From the NCBI GenBank assembly GCA_905478975.1, contig CAJQKW010000046.1:1-34159 (forward strand): a DNA stretch of 34,159 nt. The letters run 5' to 3'. Positions 16,425-24,721 of the stretch are shown piece after piece. Numbering within the stretch: position 1 is the first letter of the stretch; every line of letters starts with the position of its first letter. The notes beneath the pieces were generated by a model. The model did no database searches, had not been told where the DNA came from, and worked only from the letters and a program-made list of their open reading frames with translations. This stretch comes from an uncultured Pseudomonadales bacterium (lineage in GTDB: Bacteria; Pseudomonadota; Gammaproteobacteria; Pseudomonadales; Porticoccaceae). A program made the position numbers and the translations under genes.

Positions 16425-17093
16425 ATGAATAAGAGTTTTATTAAATTACTGCAGTCATGCGCAGGCGTCTTACTGTTATCCACCGCTGGTTTTTCAATGG
16501 CGGCGACTTACGATTATGATTTTGATGCAGACGAAAATGAGCGAGGGGGACAGCCATTAAACTTTGGTGACCTCAATGTTAAGGGTTATCACAATGGTGC
16601 TAATTATGATGCTGGCGAGGCTTACTTGGATGCCGGTTATCTGTCGGGCTTGGGTGTTTGTAAAGGGCCGGTAGCTTCAGGCACTACAGGAACCAATAAC
16701 AAGTGTAATACACCTGGTACTGGCTCTAGTGACGACAATTTGCAAGTGGGTGAAATGCTTGAGTTTGTCTTTGACACTGCAAAGCAGATTGAAGTGGGTA
16801 TTAATGGTCCTCACACTTCCGCGAATGGCCAGAACGTTTTGATCTGGACTGATGCGGGTAACTGGGATCTGCTAACTGTAGTTGCGGGTAAAATCACCTT
16901 GGGCGTTCAGCACATCGGCTTGATGACGCTGAAGATCTTTGGTCAGGGCGACTTTGGTCAGCAAAATGGTAGAACCACGACTGATCTCTATGTGGCTGGT
17001 ATCAACGAAGTGCCTCTTCCAGCAGCAGTTTGGTTGTTTGGTTCGGCTCTTCTCGGTCTTGCTGGATTGCGTCGTCGCAAGCTAGCAGCCTAA
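16425..17093 (+). CDS. Exported VPLPA-CTERM (PEP-CTERM type) sorting-domain protein
   Basis: A 222-residue secreted protein of unknown function. It has a Sec signal peptide (LLQSCAGVLLLSTAGFSMAA, cleavage near residue 27), a Gly/Asn/Asp-rich middle, and a C-terminal sorting signal from residue 196. That signal is VPLPA, then a hydrophobic helix with WLFGSALLGLAG, then the basic cluster RRRK. Such tails are recognised by exosortase-type enzymes and mark envelope or exopolysaccharide-associated proteins (established for the family). No exosortase lies in the window, so it must be encoded elsewhere. The middle holds two cysteines (in GVCKGP and NKCNTP) that could form a disulfide. It has its own terminator, so it is probably monocistronic. 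Confidence 0.88.
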   Translation: MNKSFIKLLQSCAGVLLLSTAGFSMAATYDYDFDADENERGGQPLNFGDLNVKGYHNGANYDAGEAYLDAGYLSGLGVCKGPVASGTTGTNNKCNTPGTGSSDDNLQVGEMLEFVFDTAKQIEVGINGPHTSANGQNVLIWTDAGNWDLLTVVAGKITLGVQHIGLMTLKIFGQGDFGQQNGRTTTDLYVAGINEVPLPAAVWLFGSALLGLAGLRRRKLAA

Positions 17094-17177
17094 CTCGGGA
17101 CGTTAAAGCCTGGCTTTATGTGTCGAGTTTGATACATGCAATAGCGCCGTAATTCTTGTCTGTTAGGATTAGGGCGC
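17092..17177 (+). other. Structured 3' region of the VPLPA-CTERM gene
   Basis: Two potential hairpins lie between the stop codon and the terminator. AACTCG (17092-17097) pairs with CGAGTT (17124-17129), enclosing the inner pair TAAAGCC/GGCTTTA. GCGCC (17144-17148) can pair with GGCGC (17173-17177). Function not known; they may protect the mRNA 3' end. Confidence 0.4.
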
Positions 17178-17181
17178 AAAT

Positions 17182-17209
17182 AAAAACCCCGGTTTTCACC
17201 GGGGTTTTT
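17182..17209. terminator. Bidirectional rho-independent terminator
   Basis: AAAAACCCCGG (17182-17192) pairs with CCGGGGTTTTT (17199-17209) around a 6-nt loop. The A tract and T tract make it usable on both strands. It serves the VPLPA-CTERM gene on the plus strand and can serve the small lipoprotein gene on the minus strand. Confidence 0.93.
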
Positions 17210-17298
17210 AGTTTCTGGCTTTTACCTTTTTTCCTTTGTTGCGCTTCTTTCTCTTGCTGCTTTTACGTAGTTTTAGTGCCAATGGCCTGAGGCGGCAA

Positions 17299-17550
17299 TT
17301 ACTTGTCCATTTTCCCCATTGCGTCAGAAAGGTCTTCTTCAGCATCATCCATCATTTTATCCACGCCGTCGGATGCTTCGTCCACGGTATCCTCTATGAT
17401 ATTTATCGCATCATCCGCCGCGCTTTCAAATGTGCTAGACATTGTAGATTCTGCTGGGGCTGTGCCTTCTTCTGGAGAGCCTCCTTTATCACATGCACTC
17501 AGTCCCAAGGTAGCCAGTGTGGCAATTAGCAAAACATGGTAATTTTTCAT
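17299..17550 (-). CDS. Small acidic lipoprotein of unknown function
   Basis: An 83-residue predicted lipoprotein. The signal peptide MKNYHVLLIATLATLG ends in the lipobox LSAC (17-20), giving a lipid-anchored Cys20. The mature part is strongly acidic and predicted helical: DDAINIIEDTVDEASDGVDKMMDDAEEDLSDAMGKMD, with a roughly heptad pattern of Ile/Val/Met. A good ribosome-binding site (AAGGAG) precedes the ATG. I do not recognise a named family. The lipobox and Shine-Dalgarno make it a real gene even though longer reading frames overlap it on the other strand. Confidence 0.8.
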   Translation of the reverse strand: MKNYHVLLIATLATLGLSACDKGGSPEEGTAPAESTMSSTFESAADDAINIIEDTVDEASDGVDKMMDDAEEDLSDAMGKMDK

Positions 17551-17831
17551 ATCTCTACTCCTTCCTAGGTTATTGTCATAATGTGTTTTTTCTCCTCAAG
17601 CATAGTTCAAGGGGGCTCAGGTGGAGCTAGATAGGGCGAAAATATTTTTACCTGGGTCAATCAGTTAGTTATTTAGGCCTTCTTGCAAAATAAGACTGTT
17701 ATTTCGACTTATATAGCCGCTAATCGGTTGCTGATTGCGAAACGCTGTGGCAAACTTCACGCCGCTTTTAGAGGGGCTTTGAGAAACAAAAAAGTTCCTA
17801 AAACTACCTAATACTAAGAGCGAGTTTTTAT
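17551..17831. other. Intergenic region before tRNA-Leu
   Basis: 281 bp without a credible gene. TAATAC at 17809-17814 could be a -10 element for the tRNA, but I see no matching -35 at 16-18 bp. Nothing else stands out. Confidence 0.4.
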
Positions 17832-17916
<85 letters not shown>

Positions 17917-17947
17917 AATTTACTGAGTATCATCGTGAGGAAAATCC

Positions 17948-19261
17948 ATGCAGGTTTCCATCGAGTCTAGCACTGGTCTTGAGCGTCAACTTAAGATTGG
18001 TGTCCCTGCCGACCGTATTGAGAGTGAAGTTGCTCAGCGTCTTCAAAAAGCCACTAAAACCGTTAACATTAAAGGTTTTCGTAAGGGCAAAGTGCCTCTC
18101 AAAGTGGTCAAGCAGCAGTTTGGCAAGGGCGTGCGTCAGGAAGTGGTTGGCGAAATCGTCAACTCCAGCTTCTACGAAGCCATTGCTCAAGAAAAACTGC
18201 AGCCAGTAGGGCAGCCGCGAATCGATGATATTAAGGACACTGAAGGTCAGGACCTAGAGTTTCTGGCGGTTTTTGAAGTGTACCCAGAGGTTGAGCTAGC
18301 CGATCTGAGTAAAGTGTCGATTACCCGTCCGGTAACCGAGCTCAATGACGCCGATGTCGCCAAGATGATCGATGTGCTGCGTGATCAGCAAGCGACCTTT
18401 GAAGCCTCAGACAAGCCTGCTGTAGACGGCGATCAGCTCAATATCGACTACGTCGGTACCAAAGGCGGAGAAGAGTTCGCTGGCGGTAAAGCTGAAGGTC
18501 AGGATCTAGTGCTGGGTTCAAATAGCATGATCCCCGGCTTTGAAGACGCTCTTGTTGGCGCCAGCGCTGGCGATGAAAAAGTCTTAAAGTTGAAGTTCCC
18601 CAAAGATTACCACGCAGAAGAACTCAAGGGCGCGAAAGTCGAATTCGCCGTTGTGGTTAACTCTGTGTCGTCAAAGCAACTGCCAGAGATGAACGATGAG
18701 TTCTTTAAACTCTATGGTGTTGATGAAGGCGGCGAAGAGAAGTTCCGCGAAGATGTTATGAATAACATGGAACGCGAGCTGCGCAATGCAATGCGCGCGA
18801 AAATTAAGAACCGCGTTATGAATCAGTTGTTTGACCTGAATAAGGTCGAGTTGCCAGCAATGCTGGTAGACAATGAGATCACTCAGCTCAAACAGCAGAT
18901 GGTTCAGCAGTTTGGTGGCGGTCAGCAGATCGACCTAAGCATGCTGCCCGATGATATGTTCCGCGAGAAAGCCGAACGCCGTGCTGCATTAGGTGTGATT
19001 GTCTCTGAAATTGTTAAAGTTGAAGAGCTTACTCCCGATGAAGATAGTGTCCGCGAAAGAATTAACGAAATCGCTTCAACTTATGAGCAGCCGAAGGAAG
19101 TCGTCGACTACTATTATAGCCAGCAGCAGCTACTGAGCTCTGTAGAGGCCGTGGTATTAGAAGACCAGGTAACGGAGTTAGTATTGTCTAAGGCGACTGT
19201 TGCTGACGAAGTATGCTCTTATGAAGATGCTGTAAAGCCTGATCCAGAGCCGGGTGCATAA
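17948..19261 (+). CDS. tig: Trigger factor, ribosome-associated chaperone/prolyl isomerase
   Basis: A 437-residue cytoplasmic chaperone that docks at the ribosomal exit tunnel and shields nascent chains. The N-terminal ribosome-binding domain has the signature GFRKGKVP (43-50). The FKBP-type PPIase domain lies at about 158-240 (GDQLNIDYVGTKGGEEFAGG, then MIPGFEDALVGASAGDEK). The long helical C-terminal substrate-cradling domain follows with RMALGV-like and YYYSQQQL segments. Length matches E. coli (432). GAGG precedes the ATG at proper spacing. The order tig-clpP-clpX-lon-hupB-ppiD is conserved in gammaproteobacteria. Confidence 0.98.
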   Translation: MQVSIESSTGLERQLKIGVPADRIESEVAQRLQKATKTVNIKGFRKGKVPLKVVKQQFGKGVRQEVVGEIVNSSFYEAIAQEKLQPVGQPRIDDIKDTEGQDLEFLAVFEVYPEVELADLSKVSITRPVTELNDADVAKMIDVLRDQQATFEASDKPAVDGDQLNIDYVGTKGGEEFAGGKAEGQDLVLGSNSMIPGFEDALVGASAGDEKVLKLKFPKDYHAEELKGAKVEFAVVVNSVSSKQLPEMNDEFFKLYGVDEGGEEKFREDVMNNMERELRNAMRAKIKNRVMNQLFDLNKVELPAMLVDNEITQLKQQMVQQFGGGQQIDLSMLPDDMFREKAERRAALGVIVSEIVKVEELTPDEDSVRERINEIASTYEQPKEVVDYYYSQQQLLSSVEAVVLEDQVTELVLSKATVADEVCSYEDAVKPDPEPGA

Positions 19262-19301
19262 ACGGCTCGCTGCACGGAAACAGACTATAGTTATATTAAT
19301 C

Positions 19302-19330
19302 TCGGGCATTGGGATCTGAGTGCCCGATTT
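19302..19330 (+). terminator. Hairpin between tig and clpP, weak terminator candidate
   Basis: TCGGGCA (19302-19308) pairs with TGCCCGA (19321-19327) across a 12-nt loop, followed by only three T residues. It may attenuate transcription between tig and clpP and is unlikely to stop it fully. Confidence 0.4.
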
Positions 19331-19387
19331 GGTGCGTATAGTTCACCACAAGCACTGAAGAATGATAACGAAAATAGCGAGGAAGCG

Positions 19388-20029
19388 ATGAATTTTCAGC
19401 AACCCAATGCCGGGCAGATGCAAGACGTTCAAGCCAGTGGTCTAGTGCCAATGGTAGTAGAGCAAACCTCACGCGGTGAGAGAGCCTATGATATTTACTC
19501 TAGGCTGTTAAAAGAGCGTGTGATCTTCTTGGTCGGCCAGGTCGAAGACCATATGGCCAACCTGATTGTTGCTCAGATGTTATTTCTGGAATCTGAAAAT
19601 CCCGATAAAGATATTCATCTCTATATCAATTCTCCCGGTGGCTCCGTCACTGCGGGAATGTCTATCTACGACACCATGCAATTTATCAAACCAGATGTCA
19701 GCACTATGTGTATTGGCCAGGCTGCCAGCATGGGCGCGTTTTTGCTCGCCGCCGGTGCCGAGGGCAAGCGCTACTGCCTGCCAAACTCGCGCACCATGAT
19801 TCACCAGCCAAGTGGCGGTGCTCAGGGTCAGGCGACGGATATTCATATCCAGTCTCAGGAAATTCTCAAGATCAAGGCGCGCCTTAATGACTTGATGGCC
19901 AAGCACACCGGGCAGCCGGTTAAAAAGGTCACTGAAGATACTGAGCGTGACAACTTTATGAGTGCAGAAGAATCCAAGTCCTACGGCCTGGTTGATGATG
20001 TGCTGGACAAGCGTGCACAGAGTAGCTAG
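19388..20029 (+). CDS. clpP: ATP-dependent Clp protease proteolytic subunit
   Basis: A 213-residue self-compartmentalised serine protease subunit that forms tetradecamers with ClpX or ClpA. The catalytic triad is present: Ser114 in GQAASMGAF, His139 in RTMIHQP and Asp188 in DTERDNF. The oxyanion-region motif [11 protein letters not shown] is at 80-90. An N-terminal propeptide of about 15-20 residues before [23 protein letters not shown] is expected. GAGGAAG lies before the ATG. clpX follows after 76 bp, as in related genomes. Confidence 0.98.
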   Translation: MNFQQPNAGQMQDVQASGLVPMVVEQTSRGERAYDIYSRLLKERVIFLVGQVEDHMANLIVAQMLFLESENPDKDIHLYINSPGGSVTAGMSIYDTMQFIKPDVSTMCIGQAASMGAFLLAAGAEGKRYCLPNSRTMIHQPSGGAQGQATDIHIQSQEILKIKARLNDLMAKHTGQPVKKVTEDTERDNFMSAEESKSYGLVDDVLDKRAQSS

Positions 20030-20105
20030 GTTGTTATAACGTCGTAGGCATAGACGTTAGCCAGCTGTTCTACATTAGTTTTGATGATTTTATTGGAGGT
20101 GTACC

Positions 20106-21392
20106 ATGAGCGATGATGACACTTTAGGAGAAGGCGGAAAGCTGCTCTTCTGTTCATTCTGCGGCAAGAACCAGAATGAAGTGCGACGTCTTATTGCAGG
20201 ACCCTCAGTCTATGTCTGTGACGAGTGTGTTGACCTCTGCAACGACATCATCTCTGAAGAGGCGATAGTTGCCGAATCCAGTGATGAGAGCCACGAGCTG
20301 CCAATCCCCTCTGATATCAAAGGCAATCTCGATGCCTATGTTATCGGCCAAGAGCGCGCTAAGCGTATTCTATCGGTCGCCGTCTACAACCACTATAAAC
20401 GCCTGCAAGTGCGTGAGGCTGGCACCAGTGACTCCGAAGTTGAGTTGGGCAAGAGTAATATCCTGCTGATCGGTCCTACCGGTAGTGGTAAAACACTACT
20501 CGCTGAAACTCTGGCACGCATGCTTGATGTTCCCTTCACGATCGCCGATGCGACCACCCTCACAGAAGCCGGTTACGTGGGTGAAGATGTTGAAAACATT
20601 ATTCAGAAGCTGTTGCAGAAATGCGATTATGATGTCGAAAAAGCCCAGCGTGGTATTGTCTATATTGATGAGATCGACAAGATTTCGCGCAAGTCTGACA
20701 ATCCCTCAATAACGCGAGATGTCTCCGGTGAAGGCGTGCAGCAAGCACTGCTCAAGCTGATTGAAGGCACAGTTGCCTCAGTGCCACCTCAGGGTGGGCG
20801 CAAGCATCCGCAGCAGGAGTTCCTGCAAGTTGATACCTCTAACATCCTATTTATCTGTGGCGGTGCATTCGCAGGACTTGAAAAGGTCATCAGAGATCGC
20901 TCTGAAAAGGGTGGAATAGGTTTTAGTGCAGAGGTCAGTAGCAAAGACAGTCAGAAGTCCATCGGCGAAACACTGCTCGATGTGCAGCCAAGTGATCTGA
21001 TTGGCTATGGTTTGATTCCCGAGTTTATCGGTCGCCTACCGGTAGTGGCGACACTCCAGGAACTTGATCGCGATGCGCTGGTTAATATTCTGGTGGAACC
21101 AAAGAATGCGCTGTTTAAGCAGTATCAAGCGCTGTTCTCCATGGAAGGGGTTGAACTGGATCTCCGACGTGACGCACTGGATGCCATCGCTGAGAAAGCG
21201 ATTGAGAGAAAGACCGGTGCCCGTGGTCTGCGTTCAATTCTAGAGAATGTTCTGCTGGATACCATGTATCGCATTCCCTCTGAACCCAGTGTGGTGAAAG
21301 TTGTGGTGGATGCCGCAGTGATCAATGGCGAAAATGAGCCACTTCTAGTTCATGAACAAGTTGATCAAAAACTGGCAACCGACGAAGCCTAA
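20106..21392 (+). CDS. clpX: ClpX, AAA+ unfoldase of the ClpXP protease
   Basis: A 428-residue hexameric unfoldase that delivers tagged substrates to ClpP. The N-terminal zinc-binding domain has Cys16, Cys19, Cys38 and Cys41. Walker A is GPTGSGKT (123-130), Walker B IVYIDE (184-189), the pore loop GYVG (157-160) and the RKH loop GRKHP (231-235). The ClpP-docking IGF tripeptide is at 271-273 and sensor 2 (GARGLRS) near 369. Length and order are normal. TTGGAGGTG supplies a strong ribosome-binding site. A terminator follows at 21430. Confidence 0.98.
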   Translation: MSDDDTLGEGGKLLFCSFCGKNQNEVRRLIAGPSVYVCDECVDLCNDIISEEAIVAESSDESHELPIPSDIKGNLDAYVIGQERAKRILSVAVYNHYKRLQVREAGTSDSEVELGKSNILLIGPTGSGKTLLAETLARMLDVPFTIADATTLTEAGYVGEDVENIIQKLLQKCDYDVEKAQRGIVYIDEIDKISRKSDNPSITRDVSGEGVQQALLKLIEGTVASVPPQGGRKHPQQEFLQVDTSNILFICGGAFAGLEKVIRDRSEKGGIGFSAEVSSKDSQKSIGETLLDVQPSDLIGYGLIPEFIGRLPVVATLQELDRDALVNILVEPKNALFKQYQALFSMEGVELDLRRDALDAIAEKAIERKTGARGLRSILENVLLDTMYRIPSEPSVVKVVVDAAVINGENEPLLVHEQVDQKLATDEA

Positions 21393-21429
21393 GTTCCACT
21401 CCGCTAATCGGCGAAGCAGAAGAGATCTA

Positions 21430-21457
21430 AAAAAAGGCGACGCGAGTCGCTTTTTTT
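21430..21457 (+). terminator. Rho-independent terminator after clpX
   Basis: GCGAC (21437-21441) pairs with GTCGC (21446-21450) around the tetraloop GCGA. A G-U pair and six A-T pairs from the flanking A and T tracts extend the stem, which ends in T residues to 21457. It separates the clpPX unit from lon. Confidence 0.85.
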
Positions 21458-21720
21458 ACGCCTGTAAAACTAGCCTATAGAAATTGCCGCTAAATCGAGG
21501 GGTTGATTGAAAAGTGAATTTTAATCAATTAAGCGTCGGGCTGAGGTTGTTTTTCTGTCGCGAGTCCCAATATAAAAGACTAATCTGATAATAATGCCGT
21601 TTTATCTGATTGCCGTTGTTTAAGCCGTTGCCAAGTGATCGTTTACACTTAGCAGAGCAGGCTCAATCGATAGAATAGAACTGGGGCATTTAGCCTCACT
21701 CCAGACAATCTGAGGTACCC
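21458..21720. promoter_or_regulatory. lon upstream region with a sigma-32-like promoter candidate
   Basis: The clpX-lon gap totals 328 bp. At 21547-21552 TTGTTT is followed after 13 bp by CCCAATAT (21566-21573), a partial match to the heat-shock consensus (CTTGAAA, 13-15 bp, CCCCATNT). lon is heat-shock regulated in many gammaproteobacteria, but the -35 match is poor. The strong GAGG before the lon ATG is the ribosome-binding site. No gene is visible in the gap. Confidence 0.35.
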
Positions 21721-24135
21721 ATGACCGCCACACCAACTGAAATTAACGACATGACTTATCCGCTACTACCGCTGCGTGATGTTGTCGTCTATCCGCATAT
21801 GGTCGTCCCACTATTTGTCGGTCGCGAGAAGTCGATTACCGCCCTGGAAGATGCCATGGAGAATGACAAGCAAGTTGTCTTGCTGGCTCAGCGCAATCCC
21901 GCAGATGACAATCCTGGACTCAAAGACCTCTACTCTGTGGGCACCCTTGCCACCATTCTGCAAATGCTTAAGTTGCCGGATGGCACGCTCAAGGTGTTGG
22001 TGGAAGGCGCTTCCCGGGTCAACTTAGTTGATGCGTTAGATGGCGAAGCCTTTATGCAGACCAAAATTGAAGAGCTACCCGATGGCGATCTCGATGAGCG
22101 CGAGGCCGAGGTGTTGACTCGCTCGGCAATGTCGCTGTTTGAGCAGTATGTTAATTTAAGCAAGAAGATCCCCGCCGAAGTGATTGCCACGGTCAGCGGC
22201 ATAGAAGACGCCAATCGCCTGGCCGATACTATTGCCTCGCATATGAGCCTGAGTATTGAGCAGAAGCAGGATGTATTGGAAGTAGCCGATCTCACTGAGC
22301 GCTTCGAGCATTTGATGGGGCTGATGGAGTCTGAGATTGATCTGTTCCAGATTGAGCAGCGGATTCGTGGCCGCGTTAAAAAGCAGATGGAAAAGAGCCA
22401 GCGTGAGTACTATCTCAACGAACAGATGAAAGCCATCCAGAAAGAACTGGGTGATATCGATGACGGTGGCTCAGAGATCGATCAGCTTGAGACAAAAGTT
22501 GAAGAGGCCGGTATGCCAAAAGCGGCTCTCGAGAAAGCCAAGTCTGAGTTGAGCAAACTGAAGATGATGTCGCCCATGTCAGCCGAAGCCTCGGTTCTAC
22601 GCAACTATATCGATTGGATGATCGGTGTGCCTTGGAAAAAGCGCAGCCGGGTCAAACACAATCTGGTGGAGGCGAAGCAGACTCTTGATCAAGACCATCA
22701 TGGTTTAGACGAAGTCAAAGAGCGCATACTCGAGTTTTTGGCAGTTCAACAGCGGGTTAAAAAGCTCAAGGGTCCGGTGCTCTGTTTAGTCGGGCCTCCT
22801 GGTGTGGGTAAAACCTCCCTCGGTGAATCTATCGCCCGAGCCACTGGTAGACAGTTTGTCCGTATGAGCCTCGGTGGAGTGCGTGATGAAGCAGAAATTC
22901 GCGGCCATCGTCGAACCTATATTGGCTCGCTGCCGGGCAAGGTGATTCAGAAACTCTCCAAGGTGAAAGTTAAGAATCCCCTGTTCCTGCTCGACGAAAT
23001 CGACAAGATGGGTATGGACCAGCGTGGTGATCCGGCCTCGGCGCTGTTAGAGGTGCTAGATCCAGAGCAAAACCATACCTTTAACGACCATTATCTCGAG
23101 GTGGACTTCGATCTCTCTGATGTGATGTTTATCTGTACCGCTAACTCGATGAATATTCCGGGGCCGCTGCTCGATCGCATGGAAGTGATTCGTATTCCCG
23201 GTTATACCGAAGGGGAGAAGGTCGCCATTGCTGAAAAGTATCTGGTACCCAAACAGCGCAAAGCCAATGGCTTAAAAGAGTCCGAGCTGGAGATTACCGA
23301 AGGGGCACTGCAAGACGCTATCAGGTATTACACCCGTGAAGCTGGCGTCCGTGGGCTGGATCGAGATATCGCCAAGATCTGCCGCAAAATTGTCACTGAG
23401 CACGTGCGTGACGGGGCTGCCTCAACCGACAGTGTTGGCTCCGAGCAATTAGAGACACTGCTGGGTGTTCGACGCTTTGACTACGGTCGCGCCGAAGCTG
23501 AAAATCAGATCGGGCAGGTGACGGGTCTGGCCTGGACCTCAGTGGGTGGCGAGTTGCTTACCATTGAATCCGCAGCAATCCCCGGTAAAGGCCGTGTAAT
23601 CAAAACCGGCTCTCTGGGTGATGTGATGCAGGAATCCATTCAAGCGGCGCTTACAGTCGTTAGAAGTCGCGCTAAGGCGCTCGGGATTCGCAAGGACTTT
23701 TATCAAGAGAACGATCTGCATATTCACGTTCCTGAGGGCGCAACGCCAAAAGACGGTCCTTCGGCTGGTGTTGGCATGTGTACGGCGCTGGTCTCGGTTT
23801 TAAGCGGTATTCCGGTGAAAGCGAACGTCGCCATGACCGGTGAAATAACCCTGCGTGGTCAGGTGTTGAAGATTGGCGGACTCAAGGAAAAGCTACTTGC
23901 AGCCCATCGCGGAGGTATCACCACAGTGATCATCCCCGACGATAATGGTAGTGATTTGAAGGAGATACCGGACAATATTAAAGCAGACCTTACCATCTGT
24001 CAGGTGAAATGGATCGATGAAGTGTTGGCCATTGCACTGGAGCATAATCCGGAATCTTTGAGTGACGAAGAATTTAATCGTAGCAGTGGTGCGAAGGATC
24101 AGGGGCAGCAGTCCTCTAGGCCAAGTACTCACTAG
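21721..24135 (+). CDS. lon: Lon ATP-dependent serine protease
   Basis: An 804-residue hexameric cytoplasmic protease degrading misfolded and regulatory proteins. The N-terminal substrate-recognition domain spans about 15-300 ([24 protein letters not shown]-type start, coiled region around 240-290). Walker A GPPGVGKT is at 358-365 and Walker [11 protein letters not shown] follows. The C-terminal protease domain holds the Ser-Lys dyad: Ser681 in [11 protein letters not shown] and Lys724 in [14 protein letters not shown], with the 43-residue spacing known for E. coli. Length is that of LonA proteins. The tail after about 780 is Ser/Gln-rich and variable. Confidence 0.98.
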   Translation: MTATPTEINDMTYPLLPLRDVVVYPHMVVPLFVGREKSITALEDAMENDKQVVLLAQRNPADDNPGLKDLYSVGTLATILQMLKLPDGTLKVLVEGASRVNLVDALDGEAFMQTKIEELPDGDLDEREAEVLTRSAMSLFEQYVNLSKKIPAEVIATVSGIEDANRLADTIASHMSLSIEQKQDVLEVADLTERFEHLMGLMESEIDLFQIEQRIRGRVKKQMEKSQREYYLNEQMKAIQKELGDIDDGGSEIDQLETKVEEAGMPKAALEKAKSELSKLKMMSPMSAEASVLRNYIDWMIGVPWKKRSRVKHNLVEAKQTLDQDHHGLDEVKERILEFLAVQQRVKKLKGPVLCLVGPPGVGKTSLGESIARATGRQFVRMSLGGVRDEAEIRGHRRTYIGSLPGKVIQKLSKVKVKNPLFLLDEIDKMGMDQRGDPASALLEVLDPEQNHTFNDHYLEVDFDLSDVMFICTANSMNIPGPLLDRMEVIRIPGYTEGEKVAIAEKYLVPKQRKANGLKESELEITEGALQDAIRYYTREAGVRGLDRDIAKICRKIVTEHVRDGAASTDSVGSEQLETLLGVRRFDYGRAEAENQIGQVTGLAWTSVGGELLTIESAAIPGKGRVIKTGSLGDVMQESIQAALTVVRSRAKALGIRKDFYQENDLHIHVPEGATPKDGPSAGVGMCTALVSVLSGIPVKANVAMTGEITLRGQVLKIGGLKEKLLAAHRGGITTVIIPDDNGSDLKEIPDNIKADLTICQVKWIDEVLAIALEHNPESLSDEEFNRSSGAKDQGQQSSRPSTH

Positions 24136-24147
24136 GGATAAAGAAAT

Positions 24148-24188
24148 TAGCCATTTCGGCAAACGGGGCTTGACCCGCGAAATGGCTA
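24148..24188 (+). other. Bulged hairpin between lon and hupB
   Basis: TAGCCATTTCG (24148-24158) pairs perfectly with CGAAATGGCTA (24178-24188). Inside, a one-sided GCAAA bulge leads to a second stem CGGG/CCCG (24164-24167 with 24174-24177) and the loop GCTTGA. No T tract follows, so it is not a standard terminator. It starts 12 bp after the lon stop and may act as a 3'-end stabiliser or processing signal. Confidence 0.6.
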
Positions 24189-24298
24189 TTGGTATAACGT
24201 ATCCACGATTGAGCTTGAGACCCGATGTGTAGTGAGTTTGGACTCATAAAGCCTTTCTATTTGACTACGCAATACTAATTCCAAAAAAGGGGAATACC

Positions 24299-24571
24299 GT
24301 GAATAAATCTGAACTTATCGACGCAATTGCTGCTGGTGCAGACATCTCTAAAGCTTCAGCAGGACGTGCTCTTGACTCAGCACTCGAAGCAGTAACAGGA
24401 TCATTGAAGAATGGCGACCAGGTTTCATTGGTTGGCTTTGGTACTTTTGCTGTTAAGCACCGTGCAGCTCGTGCGGGCCGCAACCCGCAGACTGGTCAAG
24501 AAATCCAGATTAAAGCAGCTAACGTGCCTAGCTTTAAAGCTGGTAAAGCGTTGAAAGACGCCGTTAACTAA
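24299..24571 (+). CDS. hupB: DNA-binding protein HU-beta
   Basis: A 90-residue histone-like nucleoid protein that binds and bends DNA as a dimer. It has the HU fold in full: N-terminal helices [32 protein letters not shown], then the signature [21 protein letters not shown] (46-66) forming the DNA-binding arm, and the closing [11 protein letters not shown]. The start codon is GTG, preceded by GGGGAA at proper spacing. Position after lon is standard. A strong terminator follows. Confidence 0.98.
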   Translation: MNKSELIDAIAAGADISKASAGRALDSALEAVTGSLKNGDQVSLVGFGTFAVKHRAARAGRNPQTGQEIQIKAANVPSFKAGKALKDAVN

Positions 24572-24599
24572 GATACAGCCAAAGGTTTGTTAATTTGGT

Positions 24600-24630
24600 A
24601 AAAAAGGCGCATCGGTGATGCGCCTTTTTT
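24600..24630. terminator. Rho-independent terminator after hupB
   Basis: GGCGCATC (24606-24613) pairs with GATGCGCC (24617-24624) around the loop GGT. It is flanked by six A residues on the left and six T residues on the right, so it also works as an extended stem. Confidence 0.95.
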
Positions 24631-24721
24631 AATGAACACTTTAAGAGCAGCATAAGAAACGTTTAAGCAGCACCTCAATAAAAATTACACATTGTATTAA
24701 CCGCATTAAAGGGACAGACAA

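Noticed and set aside
17236-17542. Two plus-strand frames overlapping the small lipoprotein gene
   Set aside because: The minus-strand frame has a lipobox and a proper Shine-Dalgarno; the plus-strand ones have neither.
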